A stretch of 64,000 nucleotides of DNA, from NCBI GenBank assembly GCA_021773565.1, contig JAJFJZ010000017.1:124001-188000 (forward strand), read 5' to 3'. The stretch comes from Gammaproteobacteria bacterium. Its GTDB lineage: Bacteria > Pseudomonadota > Gammaproteobacteria > Pseudomonadales > Azotimanducaceae. Within the stretch, counting starts at the first letter, position 1; the number at the start of each line of letters is the position of its first letter. Below are positions 58,783 to 64,000 of this stretch, one piece after another. The notes below the pieces were generated by a model. The model ran no database searches and was not told where the DNA came from. It was given only the letters and a program-made list of their open reading frames with translations. Both the position numbers and the translations under genes were made by a program.

Positions 58783-59160
58783 CTATTCTTTGGAAGCTGT
58801 GCTCCTGGTAGAAGTGCTTATTGATGGGCCTGCGCTTTTATCACCCGTTTTTTTGCTGTCTGAACCGCTTTTGCTTTCGCCGCTGGATTGCCCCGATTTT
58901 TTATCGTCTTTGGGAGCATCCCCGTTTTTGGATGCGCTTTTCTCTGTCGATTCAGAACCAGCGATATTCTTCTTATTGCCCGACTTAAAATCTGTCTCGT
59001 ACCAGCCACCTCCTTTTAGACGAAAAGCAGCAGTAGAAATAAGCTTGCGCAAACTCTCTTCATTACATTCCGGACACATGGTGAGCGCAAGATCACTAAA
59101 TTTTTGCAAGGTATCAAACGTATGACCACAAGACCCACATTGGTACTCATAAATTGGCAT
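58783..59160 (-). CDS. FmdB-family zinc ribbon protein
   Basis: 125 residues. Residues 1-65 are the conserved domain: MPIYEYQCGSCGHTFDTLQK with CxxC, then MCPECN as the second CxxC, and the FRLKGGGWYETDF signature. The other half is a low-complexity Ser/Lys/Gly/Asp tail, longer than usual. The zinc ribbon suggests nucleic acid or protein binding, otherwise unknown. It precedes aspS with 124 bp between, the normal order. Confidence 0.9.
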   Translation of the reverse strand: MPIYEYQCGSCGHTFDTLQKFSDLALTMCPECNEESLRKLISTAAFRLKGGGWYETDFKSGNKKNIAGSESTEKSASKNGDAPKDDKKSGQSSGESKSGSDSKKTGDKSAGPSISTSTRSTASKE

Positions 59161-59453
59161 TACTTATTCCTGTCCTGATAATCATGGCGGCGGATTATAG
59201 CTGACCAAGGGATAGCTAATCTCCCTTCAAGGAAGATTAATTGGCATTATCTTTCAATTAGGAGCATTTTCCCTGTTTTTTTGTTGCGAGGGTAGTTCTT
59301 ATAGGCTATAAAGCGCGCTTGCTGGACTGGGCGAAATTGTATTCGCAGATTCAGTTTCGGCAAACAACGATAATTCACACGGCGCAGTTACAGAAAAATC
59401 CGATTTTCCGTTAATGCCGAATTACACACTTTAATAAAAACTAAGGAATCTTA

Positions 59454-59885
59454 ATGGCTCGTAAACCTGTAAAAAAAACTCCTGCCAAGAAAAAAGCACC
59501 AGCCAGGAAAGCAGCAGTGAAAAAGAAAACAGTTGCTAAAAAACCTGCAGCACCGGCACCAGTTAAAAAAGCTCCGGCGATAAAGGCCAAAATGACCAAA
59601 ACCGCAATTCTAAAAGAACTTGCTGAAAAAACAGAATTGAGCACAAAACAGGTAGGCTCCGTATTGCAGGAACTTGAAGTACTCATTGAGCGACACATCA
59701 AAAAACGCGCTGTGGGCGAATTCACGTTACCTGGTCTGCTTAAAGTTAAGTCCGTAAAGCGACCCGCCACCAAGAAACGCCTGGGTCGAAATCCGGCCAC
59801 TGGCGAGGAAATTATGATTGGGGCAAAGCCTGCATCAATCCGTGTACGTGTTTCAGCCCTGAAACGCCTGAAAGATATGGTTTAA
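59454..59885 (+). CDS. HU-family DNA-binding protein with histone H1-like N-terminal tail
   Basis: 143 residues. The first ~45 are Lys/Ala/Pro repeats (PVKKTPAKKKAPARKAAVKK) resembling the tails of eukaryotic H1 and of AlgP/Hc1-like bacterial proteins. Residues ~50-143 are an HU/IHF-like domain: KTAILKELAEKTELSTKQVG, FTLPGLLKVKSVKRPA and the DNA-binding arm KKRLGRNPATGEEIMIGAKP. It probably compacts or bridges DNA. AAGGA 6 nt before the ATG fixes the start. It has its own terminator. Confidence 0.88.
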   Translation: MARKPVKKTPAKKKAPARKAAVKKKTVAKKPAAPAPVKKAPAIKAKMTKTAILKELAEKTELSTKQVGSVLQELEVLIERHIKKRAVGEFTLPGLLKVKSVKRPATKKRLGRNPATGEEIMIGAKPASIRVRVSALKRLKDMV

Positions 59886-59913
59886 GTCTCCAATATCTTT
59901 TTGCACTATTAGG

Positions 59914-59940
59914 AAAGGGGCATTTATGCCCCTTTTTTTT
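59914..59940 (+). terminator. Rho-independent terminator after the HU-like gene
   Basis: Perfect stem GGGGCAT (59917-59923) / ATGCCCC (59926-59932) followed by eight T (59933-59940); the A run before the stem extends the pairing. It is 28 bp after the stop and clears the way for proS. Confidence 0.92.
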
Positions 59941-60012
59941 ATCTCCCGCCCATTTGTGCAAGAATAGAACCCGTGGCTTTAGCAAGCCTCATATTATCCA
60001 AGAGATTCAGTT

Positions 60013-61713
60013 ATGCGCGCATCCAGGTTACTCATCCCCACCCAAAAGGAAACACCAGCAGATGCGGATGTTCCCAGTCATCAGTTTATGCTGCGCGCCG
60101 GCCTGATAAGAAAAGTCGCGTCGGGCATGTATACCTGGTTACCTGTAGGACTCATGGTAATGAGAAATGTGGAGGCTATCATCAGACAGGAAATGCAACG
60201 CTCAGGCGGGCAAGAGCTGATTATGCCTGTTGTTCAACCAAGAGAGTTATGGGAAGAATCCGGGCGCTGGGAAAAAATGGGTTCTGAAATGATGCGGATG
60301 CAGGACCGCCACGAACGGGATTTTTGCATGGGCCCAACACATGAAGAAGTGATTACTGATCTGTTTCGCAACACCATTCACAGCTACAAACAATTACCCT
60401 GCAATCTCTACCAGATTCAAACCAAGTTTCGTGACGAAATTAGACCCAGGTACGGAGTCATGCGTGCCAGGGAATTTACTATGAAGGACGGATATTCCTT
60501 CGATCTGGATCAGGATGCCTTTGATGAAACTTTTGATGAAATGCACAAGGCCTATTCGCGGATTCTTGAACGAGTTGGCGTGAAGTTTCGTGCGGTAGAA
60601 GCTGATTCAGGCAACATTGGCGGCGCAAAATCCTTCGAGTTTCACGTACTGGCAGACACCGGAGAAGACAGCATCGCCTTTTCAGACACATCCGACTATG
60701 CCGCAAATATCGAAAAGGCTGAAGCTATAGCCCCGCTACCGGACGAGAGTGAAAAACTACGGCATCGAGAAATGGTGGCAACGCCCGGACAAAAAACTAT
60801 CGAGTCTGTTAGCAAATTTTTAGAGGTCGATAAATCAAGGTCCATGAAAACCCTGATTGTCGAGGGAGAGGACAGGTTGGTCGCACTCATTTTACGAGGT
60901 GATCATGTGCTCAACGAGATTAAAGCCCAGAATTTGCCCGGCATCACAAGCCCGCTTACGTTTGCACAGGAGGCACGCATCAATGCCGAATTAGGCTGTG
61001 GCGTTGGCTCACTTGGACCGGTCAACCTCAATATACGCATCATTGTCGATTATAGTGCAGCTGCTGCGGCAAACTTCGTTTGTGGTGCCAACGAGGATGG
61101 ACAACATTTCACTGGCGTGAATTGGGCCCGGGATGTGTCGCAGTATGAAACTGCCGATCTGCGCAACGTACTGGATGGTGACCCATCACCGGACGGTTCC
61201 GGCGTATTGCAAATAAAGCGCGGTATAGAAGTTGGTCACATATTTCAATTGGGCACACTTTACAGTGCTGCAATGAAAGCCAGCATACAGGACAAGGACG
61301 GAAAATCCATTGCGCCAATAATGGGGTGTTATGGCATGGGCGTTACCAGGCTTGTCGCAGCAGTAATAGAACAATCGCACGATGCGCGTGGAATAATCTG
61401 GCCAATGAGTATTGCCCCTTTCAAGGTGCACATACTTGCCCTTAACTACACCAAATCCGATCAGGTACGAAGGGCAGCTGACCTGCTGTACAAAAACTGT
61501 CAGGATGTAAATCTACCGGTTCTACTTGACGACAGACCAGAGCGCCCCGGCATCAAATTTGCCGATGCGGACTTATTGGGTATTCCATTACGGGTAACAC
61601 TTGGTGAACGTACCCTTTCCGACAACCAGGTGGAATTTGAAACCCGTGCCGGAAAGGACAAACAGCTGGTGGCTGTCGATGCCATCCTCGAGACACTTTC
61701 ACAGGCATGTTAG
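60013..61713 (+). CDS. proS: Prolyl-tRNA synthetase
   Basis: 566 residues, the bacterial type with an internal editing domain. ETPADADVPSHQFMLRAGLIRK near the N-terminus, GPTHEEVITDLFR, motif 2 FRDEIRPRYGVMRAREF, the YbaK-like INS insertion (about 225-385, with SVSKFLEVDKSRSMKTLIV and ILRGDHVLNEIK), motif 3 GCYGMGVTRLVAAVIEQ, and the anticodon-binding C-terminus. Its stop overlaps the start of the lytic transglycosylase gene by 7 bp. Confidence 0.97.
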   Translation: MRASRLLIPTQKETPADADVPSHQFMLRAGLIRKVASGMYTWLPVGLMVMRNVEAIIRQEMQRSGGQELIMPVVQPRELWEESGRWEKMGSEMMRMQDRHERDFCMGPTHEEVITDLFRNTIHSYKQLPCNLYQIQTKFRDEIRPRYGVMRAREFTMKDGYSFDLDQDAFDETFDEMHKAYSRILERVGVKFRAVEADSGNIGGAKSFEFHVLADTGEDSIAFSDTSDYAANIEKAEAIAPLPDESEKLRHREMVATPGQKTIESVSKFLEVDKSRSMKTLIVEGEDRLVALILRGDHVLNEIKAQNLPGITSPLTFAQEARINAELGCGVGSLGPVNLNIRIIVDYSAAAAANFVCGANEDGQHFTGVNWARDVSQYETADLRNVLDGDPSPDGSGVLQIKRGIEVGHIFQLGTLYSAAMKASIQDKDGKSIAPIMGCYGMGVTRLVAAVIEQSHDARGIIWPMSIAPFKVHILALNYTKSDQVRRAADLLYKNCQDVNLPVLLDDRPERPGIKFADADLLGIPLRVTLGERTLSDNQVEFETRAGKDKQLVAVDAILETLSQAC

Positions 61714-62360
61714 CGCCCTGCTTCTCGAAAGAAAAATGCCTCAGCGTACTTCTAGTAAGTTGTTGCCTGACTGTCCAGGCTGCCGAGATACACGACCCGG
61801 CCCTGATCAGGAAACTGGCCACCAGTCTGTCAGGTGAGCTCGAACAGGATGACCGGTTTGATGCACAGGTATGGTTAATCAGTAGCGAAGCCCGGCTAAA
61901 AAAATATGTCGAAGACGAACGTGAACGATTGATTATATTGCGTTCGACCTATCGTGAAGCACACCGACAGGGCCTGGATCCCGATTTGGTACTCTCTCTC
62001 ATGCAGGTAGAGAGCGCCTTCGACCGATTTGCCGTTTCCAGGGTAGGTGCCCAGGGATTAATGCAAATCATGCCTTTCTGGTTGGACGAAATAGGGCGTC
62101 CCCGGGATAATCTGACAGAGATAGATACGAATATTCGATATGGTACAACGATACTTGCACATTATATTGAAATTTCGAATGCCGACCTGGTGGAGGCGCT
62201 GGCTAGATATAACGGTAGTCGTGGCCGTTTAAAATACCCCGAGAAGGTCGTAACTGTATGGCGTAGTAGTTGGCAAACCCGCGCGAGTGAAGACCTGCCC
62301 GAACTTCAGCAAAGCTGTATCAAATATGGTCTTAAGGCCTGTGGCTCATTGGCAAATTAA
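61707..62360 (+). CDS. Lytic transglycosylase (SLT domain)
   Basis: 217 residues. Signal peptide (CLSVLLVSCCLTVQA), a helical lead segment, then the goose-lysozyme-like SLT domain: LSLMQVESAFDRFAVSRVGA with the catalytic Glu of ES, QGLMQIMP, and ALARYNGSRG. It cleaves peptidoglycan glycan strands to 1,6-anhydro products in the periplasm. Translation is probably coupled to proS through the ATGTTAG overlap. A weak hairpin (ACCGGA..TCCGGT) lies downstream near 62371-62392. Confidence 0.9.
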   Translation: MLAPCFSKEKCLSVLLVSCCLTVQAAEIHDPALIRKLATSLSGELEQDDRFDAQVWLISSEARLKKYVEDERERLIILRSTYREAHRQGLDPDLVLSLMQVESAFDRFAVSRVGAQGLMQIMPFWLDEIGRPRDNLTEIDTNIRYGTTILAHYIEISNADLVEALARYNGSRGRLKYPEKVVTVWRSSWQTRASEDLPELQQSCIKYGLKACGSLAN

Positions 62361-62441
62361 TCTTTGCTTACACCGGATGTTGCATTTTCCGGTGGCGATG
62401 TTAATTAGCGCCCCCCTTGCAGAATATCTTCCGGTCCGCCT

Positions 62442-62906
62442 CTATTCCAGAACCGCCAGTAAACTAGCCCTGGTCTGAGGTCCAACCAAATTGGCAACGA
62501 GTTTCCCATCCGGGCCAATCACCAGAGTAACGGGTAGTACCTGTGGCATTTCAGCGCCCCAATAGTTGCGCGGGTCTTCTGTGAGTACGGGAAAGGCAAT
62601 GCCCATTCTGACAATAACTTCAGCCAGTTCTGGGTCACGTAATCCATCGTAGTTAACGCCCAGTATATCCAGGTTTAGCGCCGCTCTTTCTGCATACAAT
62701 TCGTTAAGTTCCGGAATCTCTTCTCTGCAGGGTGCACACCATTCTGCCCAGTAATTAACGATCAACCAGCTACCCCGTACCTGTTCGAGGTTAAGCCCGC
62801 CACCCCCTGAAAATTTATCGGTTGGTGCAACATCACACGCCATTACCATTACACTCAGGCAGCTAAGACAAAAAAGCTTAACCAGTGGCTTACTAACTAT
62901 TCTCAT
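62442..62906 (-). CDS. TlpA-like thioredoxin-fold lipoprotein
   Basis: 154 residues. Lipobox VMAC (Cys about 24), then a thioredoxin fold with the redox motif WCAPC in NYWAEWCAPCREEIPELN, GVNYDGLRDPELAEV and LPVTLVIGPDGKLV with the cis-Pro. It should reduce periplasmic disulfides, for example in cytochrome c maturation or oxidative defence. The start overlaps the YihY/BrkB gene stop by 14 bp. Confidence 0.88.
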   Translation of the reverse strand: MRIVSKPLVKLFCLSCLSVMVMACDVAPTDKFSGGGGLNLEQVRGSWLIVNYWAEWCAPCREEIPELNELYAERAALNLDILGVNYDGLRDPELAEVIVRMGIAFPVLTEDPRNYWGAEMPQVLPVTLVIGPDGKLVANLVGPQTRASLLAVLE

Positions 62907-64000
62907 ACAGGCTATCCAGATTTTGATTCAGGGTACGCGCACCATTGCGTGTAAATTCCAGCAACTGCAGTACACCCACAGGCGCATCACTTACGCGAAG
63001 CAATGCCTCTTCGTTCAGGCCCTCGGGAAGTTCCTGATATAAATCCCATAAGGTTACGGTCTTGAGACTTCGTGTGAGGGCATAATGCTGATCTTCCGAC
63101 TGGCCAACCAGCTTCAGGCGGTGTAAGACTCCCAGCACAGTATCTTTACTTGCTTCATCCAGACTGCCCTCTCTGAGCATATGTGCTTCGCTAACAGAAT
63201 CACCTTTTTGATGGGCCTCGTTCAGCAGCTGTAAAGCAGAAAGTAGTTGCACCAGCTCGGGAACGTCACCTGCGCCCGAAACTGGCACTTTGGACAGTGT
63301 TTTTACCAATACCGCCCCTATTAAAACCAATACCCACACGAGGTACAACCAGAACAGAAAAAGCGGAACTGCCGCAAAAGCCCCATATATAGTTTCCAGG
63401 TATGAACCAGACAGCAATGCTGAAAAGGAATTTTTAGCACCTTCAAACAGGATCATTGTTACCATCCCGCCTATCAATGCGTGTCGGAAAACCACTCGAC
63501 AATTTGGCACGGCATAATACAGAAAGGTAAATACCGCCACTTCTGATGCGACCGGAATATAAGCCAGAAGCGTTTCTCTTATTCCATACGTATCCAGACC
63601 ACTAATAAATGGCAGGTACAAAAGATACGAGCTCACTATCAAACCACCCACCAGAAGAGGTGGTCCAATTGTCAACACACCCCAGTACAACAATAATCTC
63701 GGTAACCCCCGGCGTTGCACAGGCACTTGCCAGATCACATTGAAGGCCCGTTCTATGGTAACAATCATCAAAAATGATGTGACAAACAGAAAAACTACAC
63801 TAAAGGAAGTAAGCCCCAGTGCCTTTTCGGAAAAACGCGTTAGTTGTTCCTGAACCGCCCGGGAGCTATCAGGTACAAAATTGTTAAAAATAAACGTTTT
63901 GATAGTTTCCCCAACTGCGGAAAGGTCAGAAAACGTGGACAAAATGATGTAGGTTACGGTCATAAAAGGAACGACCGCAAACAGGGTGGTATACGTTAAG
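62893..64000 (-). CDS. YihY/BrkB family inner membrane protein (5' end outside the window)
   Basis: At least 369 residues. The frame remains open past the internal Met at 63961-63963 to the window edge, where it encodes LTYTTLFAVVPFMTVTY, so the start lies beyond 64000. About five more membrane helices (SFSVVFLFVTSFLMIVTIERAF, YWGVLTIGPPLLVGGLIVSSYLL, VAVFTFLYYAVP, LFLFWLYLVWVLVLIGAVL) and a C-terminal cytoplasmic domain of ~120 residues resembling a winged helix. Conserved uncharacterised family once thought to be RNase BN. It is followed by the TlpA-like gene. Confidence 0.88.
   Translation of the reverse strand, partial: LTYTTLFAVVPFMTVTYIILSTFSDLSAVGETIKTFIFNNFVPDSSRAVQEQLTRFSEKALGLTSFSVVFLFVTSFLMIVTIERAFNVIWQVPVQRRGLPRLLLYWGVLTIGPPLLVGGLIVSSYLLYLPFISGLDTYGIRETLLAYIPVASEVAVFTFLYYAVPNCRVVFRHALIGGMVTMILFEGAKNSFSALLSGSYLETIYGAFAAVPLFLFWLYLVWVLVLIGAVLVKTLSKVPVSGAGDVPELVQLLSALQLLNEAHQKGDSVSEAHMLREGSLDEASKDTVLGVLHRLKLVGQSEDQHYALTRSLKTVTLWDLYQELPEGLNEEALLRVSDAPVGVLQLLEFTRNGARTLNQNLDSLYENS

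Overview
The window reads as chromosome of a free-living, probably marine, gammaproteobacterium. This rests on family content and gene order: nadA / bepA / tusA / perM / dapA / bamC / MBL hydrolase, fmdB-aspS-yebC-ruvCAB-tolQRAB-pal-cpoB and proS-lytic transglycosylase are blocks I know from Pseudomonas and relatives. An assignment near the OM60/NOR5, Halieaceae or Spongiibacter-type lineages is inference only. Genes are dense, many overlap by 4 bp, and starts are often not ATG.

Layout. 1-1900 is a small accessory patch of short minus-strand ORFs: the C-terminal part of a membrane protein at the left edge, a tandem pair of related small proteins (one truncated) and a DUF1428 protein, with a degenerate attC-like imperfect palindrome between two of them. 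1.9-4.0 kb holds a glutamine-synthetase-like ligase and a class I glutamine amidotransferase. 4.4-16.3 kb is one long minus-strand run: HAD-PlsC fusion, gpsA and plsB (the phosphatidic acid pathway), a CnoX-like thioredoxin, then FHA protein, PP2C phosphatase, transmembrane Ser/Thr kinase with an FGE-like end, a two-partner-secretion-type outer membrane transporter with an unusual cytoplasmic extension, and a small lipoprotein. The last five are tightly linked and are the best candidate for an undescribed system: phospho-signalling wired to an outer membrane secretion pore.

16.4-24.1 kb carries a phasin gene with a striking operator-like inverted repeat and the conserved MBL/bamC/dapA/perM/tusA/bepA/nadA block. 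24.1-30.9 kb is catabolic and detoxification genes: GST, GshB-like ATP-grasp enzyme, crotonase, GPH-type symporter, SDR, NTF2-like protein, Rieske oxygenase and a PPOX flavoprotein. 31.2-37.8 kb is a complete cyanophycin operon (iadA, cphB, cphA and a stand-alone Mur ligase homologous to the C-terminal half of CphA), followed by amtB. 39.8-45.3 kb has a methyltransferase, a non-haem iron oxygenase, and a medium-chain-length-type PHA synthase and depolymerase with an MFS transporter. The organism therefore appears to store nitrogen as cyanophycin and carbon as PHA.

45.3-47.9 kb is a Tat-type small protein / GMC oxidoreductase / LamG lipoprotein operon, followed by tRNA-Lys and an alpha/beta hydrolase. 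49.1-59.2 kb is the cell-envelope and recombination block, without ybgC and with five 23-bp tandem repeats between pal and cpoB. The right end has an HU-like protein with a histone-like tail, proS, a lytic transglycosylase, a TlpA-like lipoprotein and a YihY/BrkB membrane protein cut by the window edge.
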